Assembly: GCF_000235565.1 (NCBI RefSeq) | Contig: NC_017527.1 | Span: 2,294,001 to 2,358,000 of the forward strand | DNA from: Methanothrix harundinacea 6Ac | GTDB lineage: Archaea > Halobacteriota > Methanosarcinia > Methanotrichales > Methanotrichaceae | Length of the DNA: 64,000 nucleotides | Reading direction: 5' to 3' | Shown here: piece after piece, positions 17,437 to 24,445 of the stretch | How the letters are laid out: each line of letters begins with the position of its first letter | How positions within the stretch are numbered: the stretch's first letter is position 1 | Notes under the pieces: model-generated | Told to the model about the DNA's origin: nothing | The model's input: the letters and a program-made list of their open reading frames with translations, nothing else | Database searches by the model: none | Made by a program: the position numbers and the translations under genes

Positions 17437-17889
17437 ATGAATATCGTATCGAGCACGAATGCCAATTGCTGGCTTGCGCCGGTAAAGGGTGATAAAAATA
17501 AGTCTGCCGAGAAAGTAATCCAAACCTTGGTAGGCAATGAAGGGATCTTTGGATTCGGTGAGAGAACACCTGCGAGGAAGCGTCTAAGACCTGGAGATTT
17601 GATATGTTTTTACGCAAAAGGCAGCGGTATAGTTGCACATGCAGAAGTTGCGTCTAGCCCAAGAGAAATGCATCGTCATAGAATCAACATGTTGAGTAAG
17701 TACCCCCGCGCGTTTAGCGTCAAGAATGTCGAATTGTATTTAAATAATCCGAATGCAATAGATTCTGTTTGTAGAGGCAGACTGGAAGCTTTCAGAGATC
17801 GAGATCCAAATGCTCCATGGGGTTGGTTCGTGTTGACAACCCGGCGAATAAGCAACCACGATTTTAAGATATTAACTTCGGCCCGATAA
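17437..17889 (+). CDS. EVE-domain protein (transposon cargo)
   Basis: This 150-residue protein consists of one EVE (PUA-like) domain. The signature is the L-R-P-G-D-L-I-C-F-Y-A-K-G-S-G-I-V-A-H-A-E-V stretch at about residues 50-71, preceded by a conserved N-C-W near the N terminus and followed by a W-G-W-F-V strand. EVE domains bind modified bases in DNA or RNA and are common beside restriction genes and in defence islands. No nuclease or helicase is fused here. It is the leftmost gene of the transposon, on the opposite strand from the restriction genes and convergent with them. Codon use is AT-rich, unlike the host. Its role is inferred. Confidence 0.8.
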   Translation: MNIVSSTNANCWLAPVKGDKNKSAEKVIQTLVGNEGIFGFGERTPARKRLRPGDLICFYAKGSGIVAHAEVASSPREMHRHRINMLSKYPRAFSVKNVELYLNNPNAIDSVCRGRLEAFRDRDPNAPWGWFVLTTRRISNHDFKILTSAR

Positions 17890-17945
17890 TTATTTTTATT
17901 TTGGAGATCGAAAGCCAAAGACAGAACAAAATACGGTGGTATATA

Positions 17946-19292
17946 TTATATTAATTCATTTTCGATAATTTTTCTGGACGAATCTACAAATTGATTTCTT
18001 TTATTTTTTGCATTAAAAGCTTCTTTGCATAAGCATGTTACCTCATCTATAATATCCTTTTCTACATAAGGTATATCAATATAATTTAATCCATCTTCTA
18101 TTGTGGGTATTGTAGATTGGACGAATATTCTTCTGTAGATTTGGTACAAACCAAACTTTGTATTTAAAAAAATAAAAATGAATTCCGGTGTGAAATAATC
18201 ATCTACTATTCGAATTCGTTTAATGTGACTCTGAATTACACAATCATCCCCTTCTAAACACATTGCAGATAATCCAATTTTTCCATCGTTGGTAAAAAGA
18301 ATATCATTCGGTCGCAAATCTTGTTTATATTCATCATATATCTTTTTATTTATTTTATGGTGTGAATCGCGATCTATACCGTGGTTCACTAGATCTGAAG
18401 TCCGAATAAATGGTATGCCATGGTCGCTGTAATTTTTTGAGCCCACCTCTTTTCCTTTTATAATTTTCGCTATTTTCCACAAATTTGTGGTTTCAAATCT
18501 TTCTTTTAGAAGCCGATTTGTTTCCCGATACGGTGGGTAATAAAAGGTAGGTGAAAATTTCGATTCTAACTCTGTCACAGGGATCTGGAAAGTTGAACAA
18601 TTTTGATAATTCATATCTATATTAAAATATTGTTCTAATTCGCACTGGGCTTTGGTTAGATTGGTAAAAAAATCCACTTCGAATTTAGCCGCCTTTTCCA
18701 TCAAATCCGATACTTTATTTACGCATTCTTTGTTAAATACTACCAACAATTCCCTGAGGGGGGCAAGTGTTAAATGCGCATGAGTTTGCTGTGTTTTCAC
18801 TCTTTGCATTTGGATTTTCCCTAATTTACTGGATAGGTAGGCTGCCAAAAATCCAGAAAAATTTTTATCATTCACATACAGACCGACGATGTCCTGGCTT
18901 ATGTTGGATTTTCCTAGATATTCGGGCACCAAAGCAATGTTCCCAACTGTACCACTTTTACTTATTACTATATCCCCCGGCGACACTTCTGTTTTAATAT
19001 TACTATCATGCAAATCAGCACTCAGATATGTTATATCATTAATATCTATCGTTAAATACTTGATACAGGATACTCTAATAAATGGAACCCCCGCATCTTT
19101 ATATTCCGATGCGGATATACTAAAGATTCCCTTTTTTAAATTGCCAAATGCGGCCAGTTTTCTTACTTCGTAGTCGTTACTATTTGATTTATCTTTAATA
19201 ATTCTAAGCAAGCCTAGCGCCGATGGATCGTAATATCTAACATCAAATCTATTTTCTAATTCAGACGAGTATAATTCTGCTGTATAGTGCAT
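17946..19292 (-). CDS. hsdS: Restriction-modification specificity subunit (HsdS-like)
   Basis: This 448-residue protein has the two-fold plan of S subunits: a first target recognition domain at about residues 40-200, a helical spacer at about 200-240, a second recognition domain at about 265-420 and a C-terminal helix. Each half carries family phrases such as G-V-P-F-I-R-V-S / G-I-P-F-I-R-T-S, S-P-G-D-I-V-I-S-K-S-G-T-V-G / R-P-N-D-I-L-F-T-N-D-G-K-I-G, and a late I-P-x-V-E segment. It should read a bipartite DNA site for the upstream nuclease-methyltransferase. Its ATG overlaps that gene's TAA as TAATG. The gene is strongly AT-rich. Confidence 0.92.
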   Translation of the reverse strand: MHYTAELYSSELENRFDVRYYDPSALGLLRIIKDKSNSNDYEVRKLAAFGNLKKGIFSISASEYKDAGVPFIRVSCIKYLTIDINDITYLSADLHDSNIKTEVSPGDIVISKSGTVGNIALVPEYLGKSNISQDIVGLYVNDKNFSGFLAAYLSSKLGKIQMQRVKTQQTHAHLTLAPLRELLVVFNKECVNKVSDLMEKAAKFEVDFFTNLTKAQCELEQYFNIDMNYQNCSTFQIPVTELESKFSPTFYYPPYRETNRLLKERFETTNLWKIAKIIKGKEVGSKNYSDHGIPFIRTSDLVNHGIDRDSHHKINKKIYDEYKQDLRPNDILFTNDGKIGLSAMCLEGDDCVIQSHIKRIRIVDDYFTPEFIFIFLNTKFGLYQIYRRIFVQSTIPTIEDGLNYIDIPYVEKDIIDEVTCLCKEAFNAKNKRNQFVDSSRKIIENELI

Positions 19293-21133
19293 TAATAATT
19301 TCTCCTCTTGAAACTTTGATATTCTTCCGCGATTAGCGGTAAATCATCATCCGGTATTAGTTCTCCGTGTTCATCTTTCTTAAATATCGGCTTGGCCCGT
19401 CTATCGTGTCCACACTTCTCGGCAAAAGCCATGAAAATTTTATAATCCGTTTCCATTACTTGATCCTTTTTCTGTAGAAAAACTACACTTGTTTTTGTGC
19501 TAGTACTCGGTTGGAATGTCTCATTTGGTAAATCAACCACGGCGAGCAAGTTTGCTCTAGATAAAATAAACTCTCGTATGTATCCGTCTGATTGATTGCC
19601 AACTATACTATCTGGTAAAACTATGCCAATTCTTCCGCCCGGTTTTAGCAGTTCCAAGCACCGTTCTATAAAGAGAATTTGGGGTGGGCGCCTATCTGCA
19701 AATTTTTGCGTCCTTTCCCATTTTTGCTCGTTTTTATTAAATCTCCATTTGTAACTAAGAGAATATTGAGAAAGCACTTCCTTCGATGTTATTGATATTT
19801 TCGACCCGAACGGCGGGTTTGTCAGTAATACATCGAATGATCCAAAATTTATCCTATCCTGAGTCTTATTTTGCCAATCTAAGGGACTAAATAGGCTATT
19901 TTCACAAAAGACGCCCCCACGCCCATCTCCAATAATTGCCATATACGCCTTAGTGACCTTCGCAAGAAAAGAATCTTTATCAATTCCAAAGAAATACTTA
20001 TTTGAAATATCCTTTTTCTTCTGAACAATCAACTCCTGCGACCAATTTTTTCGTTTCCCCTCTTCTTCAATTTTGTCCCATACATATTCTAATGCAACTA
20101 TTAAAAATCCTCCACTCCCACAAGCGGGATCAATTACATATTCTCCAGGATCGGGATCTAATATTCGCACGACCATTTTTACAACATTCCTGGGTGTAAA
20201 AAATTGCCCTTCTCCCCCTCGTAGTGCTGGCCCAATAAAAACTTCAAATGCGTCACCTAAAGCATCCCGTTCCGCCGAAATTATACAGTACTTCTGAAGT
20301 TCCCCAACCACATAGATTAAAGAGTCATCATCAAGTTTTATGCTATCCTCTTCATCAAAAACATCGTCATAATCCTGCTTTACTTTTGTAAACAAGTTTT
20401 CAATTCTCGTTCTGACATCGATTTTATCTTCATCAATTCCAGCGCGAAATTTAACATTTTCATCAGGTGCGGTATTGATTTCATCATACAATTTACAAAA
20501 CAATATATTAATTATCTGCTGTGCTATTGCCTCATCTCTTGTGATTCCTGTAGCCGAACCAGCTAAATGGTTTCGAATATCGTTGAACACAACCTTTAAA
20601 TTATTAGGAGTTTGTAAATCTTTTCGTTTATATAACCCAATATCCGCGACCCGTTCTCCATGTTTTGGTATGTCTGGTATTTCTTTCCAAGTTATGCGGC
20701 CATCATCGAATGCCTTTCTTAGATACAAATGATCTTTACCATTAAACCAGACGCCTATTTCGACGCTGGGTATGAGGTTGAGATAAATACTTAGTTGCTT
20801 GAGACCATCGCTCCGATTCGGTTGCTTACATTCCACGACAATACGCATATTATTATATTCCTTCTTATCATTATAAAATACAGCGATATCTACAGGGTAT
20901 TTTTCTTCTCCAGACGGAGCAGTCTTTGTACGAAATTGGGGATGAGTTTGTATCTGGTGTTTACGATACCCATAGTCTTCGACAAGTTTTTTGGCAAAAA
21001 CTTGAACTGCCTCGGCTTCCTCTGGGGTAGCTAAAACTTCAATACCGGATATATAATCAATTAAAGTTCTTTTTCCCTCGTTAGTAGAATTGCCGACTTC
21101 GCTATTACTTTCCCATTTAGATCTCGTCATCAT
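19292..21133 (-). CDS. Fused PD-(D/E)xK nuclease and N6-adenine methyltransferase (BcgI-like RM subunit)
   Basis: This 613-residue protein combines two activities. The N-terminal part (about 30-130) has an HSDR_N-type nuclease motif: Asp82 in P-V-D-I-A-V, Glu101-x-Lys103 in V-V-E-C-K-Q, and Q113-x-x-x-Y117. A linker leads to a HsdM-type methyltransferase with F-F-T-P-R, the SAM motif D-P-A-C-G-S-G-G at 335-342 and the catalytic N-P-P-F at 439-442. There is no helicase/translocase domain and no separate hsdR gene. With the adjacent S subunit this is the layout of type IIB enzymes such as BcgI, which cut outside their site without translocation. It lies downstream of the DUF2080 gene (6-base gap) and is coupled to hsdS. 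Confidence 0.88.
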   Translation of the reverse strand: MMTRSKWESNSEVGNSTNEGKRTLIDYISGIEVLATPEEAEAVQVFAKKLVEDYGYRKHQIQTHPQFRTKTAPSGEEKYPVDIAVFYNDKKEYNNMRIVVECKQPNRSDGLKQLSIYLNLIPSVEIGVWFNGKDHLYLRKAFDDGRITWKEIPDIPKHGERVADIGLYKRKDLQTPNNLKVVFNDIRNHLAGSATGITRDEAIAQQIINILFCKLYDEINTAPDENVKFRAGIDEDKIDVRTRIENLFTKVKQDYDDVFDEEDSIKLDDDSLIYVVGELQKYCIISAERDALGDAFEVFIGPALRGGEGQFFTPRNVVKMVVRILDPDPGEYVIDPACGSGGFLIVALEYVWDKIEEEGKRKNWSQELIVQKKKDISNKYFFGIDKDSFLAKVTKAYMAIIGDGRGGVFCENSLFSPLDWQNKTQDRINFGSFDVLLTNPPFGSKISITSKEVLSQYSLSYKWRFNKNEQKWERTQKFADRRPPQILFIERCLELLKPGGRIGIVLPDSIVGNQSDGYIREFILSRANLLAVVDLPNETFQPSTSTKTSVVFLQKKDQVMETDYKIFMAFAEKCGHDRRAKPIFKKDEHGELIPDDDLPLIAEEYQSFKRRNY

Positions 21134-21139
21134 ATCAAC

Positions 21140-21295
21140 TCATCTTTCGGAGCTTGCTGGTTCCATCAATATGATCTTAACCCGCTTGTCTACCCATTCT
21201 CTTGGTACATATACCCTTCCAGAGTTACCTCCGGCTTTTACAACTTTTTCTATGACTTGGTAGGCATCTAGAGTAATCTTCATCGGATCAGTCAT
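21140..21295 (-). CDS. DUF2080-like transposase-associated small protein
   Basis: A 51-residue frame with good coding sense: M-T-D-P-M-K-I-T-L-D, then E-K-V-V-K-A-G-G-N-S-G-R-V-Y-V-P-R-E-W-V and K-R-V-K-I-I-L-M-E-P. This K-x-x-G-N-S-G-R-(V/I)-Y-(V/L)-P pattern is that of DUF2080 proteins, AbrB-like swapped-hairpin DNA binders commonly encoded by archaeal insertion sequences. It ends six bases before the nuclease-methyltransferase ATG, on the same strand, so it can be the first gene of the RM operon. It may regulate the restriction genes or the transposase. Its function is unproven. Confidence 0.75.
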   Translation of the reverse strand: MTDPMKITLDAYQVIEKVVKAGGNSGRVYVPREWVDKRVKIILMEPASSER

Positions 21296-21315
21296 ATGAT
21301 GGCTGTAAAATGGAG

Positions 21316-21330
21316 TTATAATATATATAC
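21316..21330. promoter_or_regulatory. AT-rich divergent promoter between the RM operon and the transposase
   Basis: TTATAATATATATAC is a near-symmetric TATA region 20 bases from the DUF2080 ATG on one side and about 85 bases from the transposase ATG on the other. It could serve either direction. Confidence 0.45.
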
Positions 21331-21344
21331 TTTGTGGTTGTTAA

Positions 21345-21410
21345 TAGATACATAATAGTTTATATTAATCTATCAGTTATCTTTAAATGCTTGTAGTTAC
21401 TATGTATCTA
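21345..21410. repeat. Inverted repeat upstream of the transposase gene
   Basis: TAGATACATA (21345-21354) and its exact complement TATGTATCTA (21401-21410) are 46 bases apart; the second ends 2 bases before the transposase ATG. They could form an operator pair or an RNA hairpin that masks the start. Confidence 0.5.
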
Positions 21411-21412
21411 CT

Positions 21413-22642
21413 ATGGAACGTGGTGTAAAGAACATTCGAGAAGAACGCGGCAAAGCAATCGCAGATCAGGGCAACCAGATCAAGAAGGTTAGTGAAACCT
21501 CATTCAAGGTGAGATCGCAATCAGGAAACAAAACCTACGAGGTAAAGAGTACTCCTAATGGCATGACCTGTACCTGTCCTGATTTCGTTTACCGAGGAGG
21601 TAAGTGCAAGCACATAATGGCAACCCGCTATTACCTCGAAGTTGAGAAGGATACTCCAAAAGGCGTAGTTACTGAGAAGGTCCACCTAACCTATGCTCAG
21701 GCATGGAACGCATACAATAAAGCGCAGAAGGCAGAGGTCAAACTCTTCGATGAGTTACTAAAGGACTTAGTGAAAGCCATACCCGAACCAGAGCAAACCA
21801 CAGGGAGACCTCGCCTACCCCTTCAAGAGAACCTGTTTTGCGCTATCCAAAAAGTCTACTCGCAACTCTCCAGCCGTCGCGCACACAGTTTGTTCCAGAA
21901 CGCGACAGACAAAGGACAGATCAGCAAAGCACCCCACTTCAATTCAACATCAGAACTCTTTAACAAGCCCGAGACAACAGCGATCCTTCATCAGCTTGTA
22001 ACCCTCTCCGCCTTGCCCGTTGCTGGAATAGAAACCGATTTTGCGATCGACTCAACGGGATTCCGTACAACTACGTTTAACGCCTATTGCGGCACAAAGC
22101 ATGGTGAGAAGAAACAACACCGATGGGTGAAAGCTCATCTATGTGCGGGTGTTAAAACCAACATCGTAGCAGCCATATCGATAACTGATGAGTACAGCAA
22201 TGACTCGCCTCAGTTTGGACCCCTGGTAAGGAAGACCGCTGAAGGATTCACCATAGATGAAGTCTCTGCTGATATGGCATACTCTTCAAGGAAGAACCTC
22301 GAACTTGTAGGTGATGTTGGAGGCACAGCCTACATCCCTTACAGGAAGAATGCAACGGGTAAGGCTGGCGGTTCTCCTCTCTGGAAGAAGATGTATCACT
22401 ACTTCCAACTCAATCGTGACGAGTTCATGGACCACTATCATAAGCGAAGTAACATCGAAGCTACCAACGCTGCGATCAAGCGTAAGTTCGGAGAGACCTT
22501 AAAGTCAAAGAACGAAGTTGCCCAAGTCAACGAACTGCTGGCAAAAATTGTAGCTTACAATCTCACGGTAGTCATCCATGAGATGTATGAGAATGGGATC
22601 AACCCTGAGTTCTTGCACGTAAAGTCCGAAGTCTGCACGTAA
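21413..22642 (+). CDS. DDE transposase with N-terminal SWIM zinc finger
   Basis: This 409-residue transposase has a SWIM finger at about residues 40-75 (C-T-C-P-D-F-V-Y-R-G-G-K-C-K-H) and a later RNase H-fold catalytic domain: Asp in F-A-I-D-S-T-G-F, Asp in V-S-A-D-M-A-Y-S and Glu in R-S-N-I-E-A-T-N-A-A-I-K-R-K-F-G. The R-x-x-x-E spacing is that of IS4/IS5-clan enzymes. The last codons (L-H-V-K-S-E-V-C-T) and the stop are encoded by the right subterminal repeats. The frame is complete, so the element may be active. GC content is intermediate between cargo and host. Confidence 0.92.
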   Translation: MERGVKNIREERGKAIADQGNQIKKVSETSFKVRSQSGNKTYEVKSTPNGMTCTCPDFVYRGGKCKHIMATRYYLEVEKDTPKGVVTEKVHLTYAQAWNAYNKAQKAEVKLFDELLKDLVKAIPEPEQTTGRPRLPLQENLFCAIQKVYSQLSSRRAHSLFQNATDKGQISKAPHFNSTSELFNKPETTAILHQLVTLSALPVAGIETDFAIDSTGFRTTTFNAYCGTKHGEKKQHRWVKAHLCAGVKTNIVAAISITDEYSNDSPQFGPLVRKTAEGFTIDEVSADMAYSSRKNLELVGDVGGTAYIPYRKNATGKAGGSPLWKKMYHYFQLNRDEFMDHYHKRSNIEATNAAIKRKFGETLKSKNEVAQVNELLAKIVAYNLTVVIHEMYENGINPEFLHVKSEVCT

Positions 22643-22647
22643 AGTCC
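22614..22647 (+). repeat. Right subterminal direct repeats
   Basis: TGCACGTAAAGTCC at 22614-22627 and 22634-22647, with the same 20-base period and the same orientation as the left-end pair, although the terminus beside them is inverted. They overlap the 3' end of the transposase gene. Confidence 0.8.
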
Positions 22648-22661
22648 TCTATTTTTACCCT

Positions 22662-22676
22662 TTTACGTGCAAAGCC
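22662..22676 (-). repeat. Right terminal inverted repeat
   Basis: TTTACGTGCAAAGCC, the perfect complement of the left terminus at 17294-17308. Confidence 0.92.
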
Positions 22677-22685
22677 GCTGGCCGT
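22677..22685. repeat. Right 9-bp target-site duplication of the transposon
   Basis: GCTGGCCGT directly after the right terminus, identical to 17285-17293. Confidence 0.9.
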
Positions 22686-22734
22686 CTCCGGAGCCGGACC
22701 GAAAGGTCGGGGATGACGGGAGGGCTAGATCTTT

Positions 22735-22820
22735 CAGATAATAAATTTTAAATAGATATAAAAATAATCTTTATTTAAAAATAATATTTTTCATAATAGC
22801 GAAGTGTTTAAATATATTGC
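22735..22820 (+). promoter_or_regulatory. AT-rich leader region of the DUF2589 gene
   Basis: About 85 bases of nearly pure A/T (several ATAAATTTTAAATA and TTTAAATATATTG stretches) precede the DUF2589 gene in otherwise GC-rich host sequence. It probably contains the promoter, but which TATA box is used cannot be told. Confidence 0.45.
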
Positions 22821-22908
22821 GAGACCACTTTGAACTATTGGTTGCAGCGAGGCTGCCAGGGAAACCGGCAGCTATGGAACGAGCGGTAAAATAAAAAGGT
22901 GATAATCC

Positions 22909-23562
22909 ATGGTAAACCCAGGACAGGAGCTTTCGAGCATCGATTTCGAGTCGATGATAGGTGGGCCCTTGATCGCGGTGGTGAACGCCCAGGCCCAGGC
23001 AGCTCTGAGCACAGTGAACTTCATAAAATCGGTGGGCTTCAAGGCCGGCGAGAGCGACGACCCCGAAGCGAGCGATACGGGGGACCCGATATATGTGACC
23101 TTCAAATATCCCAAGGAGATCTCCCCATATCAGCCGGCAGTTCCGGCATCGGGTGACACCCCTGCCACCCCTGCCGTACCAGCCCAGATTCAGCAGATGA
23201 AGCTGGAGGTCCCCATCCTCACCATGCTCCCGATCCCCTTCATCCGGATCGAGGAGACGACCATCGATTTCAACGCCAAAATCACCAGCATGGAGTACAG
23301 AAAGGTCGACACCAACCTGAAGGTGGACGCCTCTCTCGAGGCCAAAGCCGGGTGGTTCTTCGGATCGGCAAAGCTGAAGGTGTCCACATCTTACCAGAGG
23401 TCCACCTCCGAGGGATCGAACGTCAACCGGACCTACTCCCTGGCGATCCACGTGAAGGCCGTCCAGGACGAGATGCCCGGGGGCATGGAGAAGATCCTGA
23501 GCATCCTGGAAGAGTCGATGAGAGGACAGCCGGTGAGCGCACAGGCTCCGGTAGTGAGCTGA
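22909..23562 (+). CDS. DUF2589 family protein
   Basis: This 217-residue protein matches the DUF2589 pattern: an N-terminal I-G-G-P-L-I-A-V-V-N-A-Q-A-Q-A-A helix, a V-P-x-L-T-M-L-P-I-P-F-I-R-I-E-E-T-T-I-D-F segment at about 103-122, and a G-W-F-F-G-S-A-K-L-K-V-S-T-S-Y strand. A Pro/Ala insert (about 80-98) is lineage-specific. There is no signal peptide. The family has no known function and in bacteria tends to lie with a second, similarly patterned protein, as here. It starts 223 bases right of the transposon and is followed by a hairpin terminator. Confidence 0.82.
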   Translation: MVNPGQELSSIDFESMIGGPLIAVVNAQAQAALSTVNFIKSVGFKAGESDDPEASDTGDPIYVTFKYPKEISPYQPAVPASGDTPATPAVPAQIQQMKLEVPILTMLPIPFIRIEETTIDFNAKITSMEYRKVDTNLKVDASLEAKAGWFFGSAKLKVSTSYQRSTSEGSNVNRTYSLAIHVKAVQDEMPGGMEKILSILEESMRGQPVSAQAPVVS

Positions 23563-23570
23563 AGAGGAGG

Positions 23571-23606
23571 GGGCAGCGTCAGCTGCCCATACCTCTCAAT
23601 TTTTAT
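23571..23606 (+). terminator. Hairpin between the first two genes of the DUF2589 cluster
   Basis: GGGCAGC (23571-23577) pairs with GCTGCCC (23582-23588) across a GTCA loop; a T-rich stretch follows from 23600. It may end or attenuate the transcript of the first gene. Confidence 0.5.
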
Positions 23607-23610
23607 ATAG
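23601..23610 (+). promoter_or_regulatory. TATA-like box for the second gene of the DUF2589 cluster
   Basis: TTTTATATAG lies about 80 bases before the ATG at 23684, just after the hairpin, so genes two and three can have their own transcript. Confidence 0.45.
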
Positions 23611-23683
23611 GGTCGAGAGTCTCAGGGTCAAAGAGCGGTCAGACCTGCGGAAGGATTTGAAGATACCTTAAAAGGGGGATATT

Positions 23684-24433
23684 ATGCCCTATTTAGGCGA
23701 TTACATCGGCCATTTGTTATCAGAGGTTACCAACGCCAGGGTCCAGGCGGACCTGGAGTCGGTGAGGATCGCCGAGATTTATGCGAGCCACCCGCTCCTC
23801 CGGAATATGCCCGTCCCTCACTTCAGGCTGCCGAAGGTCGATCTCGACGTTCCGGTAGCGATAAGCGATATGAAGTCTGCGGAGGATCCGGAGGCGACCG
23901 GCCGGGTCCTCACCAACATCCGCGAAAGCTTCCCCCGGGTCTTAGCCATCCAGGCGAAGAAGGCCCAGATCGAGATGAAGGACGATGAAAAGATCCGGAT
24001 CGAGAAAGAGCTCGACAGGAGGATCTTGGCTCTGAAGAAGGAGCCAGTGATATTGAAGGCCGATCTATTCTCGGCCGCGGAGAGGGTGGAGGCGGCCAAG
24101 CGGTTGAGCATAACGACCATCACCGACGATTTCATCTCCGCCGCGGCCAAGATCCTGGAGCCGAGGCTGAAGAAGGAGGCTGGGGGGGCAGAGAGGCTTC
24201 AGAAGCTGAAAACGGATCTCAAGAAGGCGGCGTTCATGGAGTTTTCCAAGTTTTTGCATGAGAACACCCGGCTCGATGTCTCCATGACCTCCTCGGAGCT
24301 GAAAGAGATTGGTCGCGAGTCCGACCCGGGGAGCATCATGGTCAAGATCCATCTCTCGATATCCGAAGAGGCCTTTGAATGGTCCGTCGTCGACTCTGAA
24401 GGAGAGGTCCGGGAGCTGTTGGTGCCAGAGTGA
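23684..24433 (+). CDS. Hypothetical protein of the DUF2589 cluster
   Basis: This 249-residue protein is unrecognised by name but patterned like its DUF2589 neighbour. It starts with L-G-D-Y-I-G-H-L-L-S-E-V-T-N-A-R-V-Q-A-D (cf. the neighbour's membrane- or partner-contacting helix) and continues with M-P-V-P-H-F-R-L-P-K-V-D-L-D-V-P-V-A-I (cf. L-P-I-P-F-I-R-I). A long charged helical middle (about 90-200) and a short beta C terminus ending E-W-S-V-V-D follow. The ATG sits behind an AAAGGGGG ribosome-binding site. It is 12 bases upstream of the third gene. Likely partner of the DUF2589 protein. Confidence 0.7.
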   Translation: MPYLGDYIGHLLSEVTNARVQADLESVRIAEIYASHPLLRNMPVPHFRLPKVDLDVPVAISDMKSAEDPEATGRVLTNIRESFPRVLAIQAKKAQIEMKDDEKIRIEKELDRRILALKKEPVILKADLFSAAERVEAAKRLSITTITDDFISAAAKILEPRLKKEAGGAERLQKLKTDLKKAAFMEFSKFLHENTRLDVSMTSSELKEIGRESDPGSIMVKIHLSISEEAFEWSVVDSEGEVRELLVPE

Positions 24434-24445
24434 AGGCGGGATGAG

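Larger units (their letters stand above)
17294..22676. mobile_element. 5.4-kb transposon with RM, EVE and DUF2080 cargo
   Basis: The element is bounded by perfect 15-bp inverted termini, GGCTTTGCACGTAAA at 17294-17308 and TTTACGTGCAAAGCC at 22662-22676, and by a 9-bp direct duplication of the target, GCTGGCCGT. It contains one DDE transposase gene at its right end and four passenger genes: EVE-domain protein, specificity subunit, nuclease-methyltransferase and DUF2080 protein. No second left terminus lies next to the transposase, so the whole 5383 bp is one unit and not an IS beside unrelated genes. It is visibly richer in A+T than the flanking chromosome. Joining the flanks at the target duplication restores an ordinary intergenic sequence between the lipoprotein gene and the DUF2589 cluster. 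Confidence 0.9.

Noticed and set aside
19292-21133. Orphan type I methyltransferase lacking a nuclease
   Set aside because: A nuclease motif with D, E-x-K and Q-x-x-x-Y is present in the N-terminal 130 residues, so it is better read as a fused RM enzyme.
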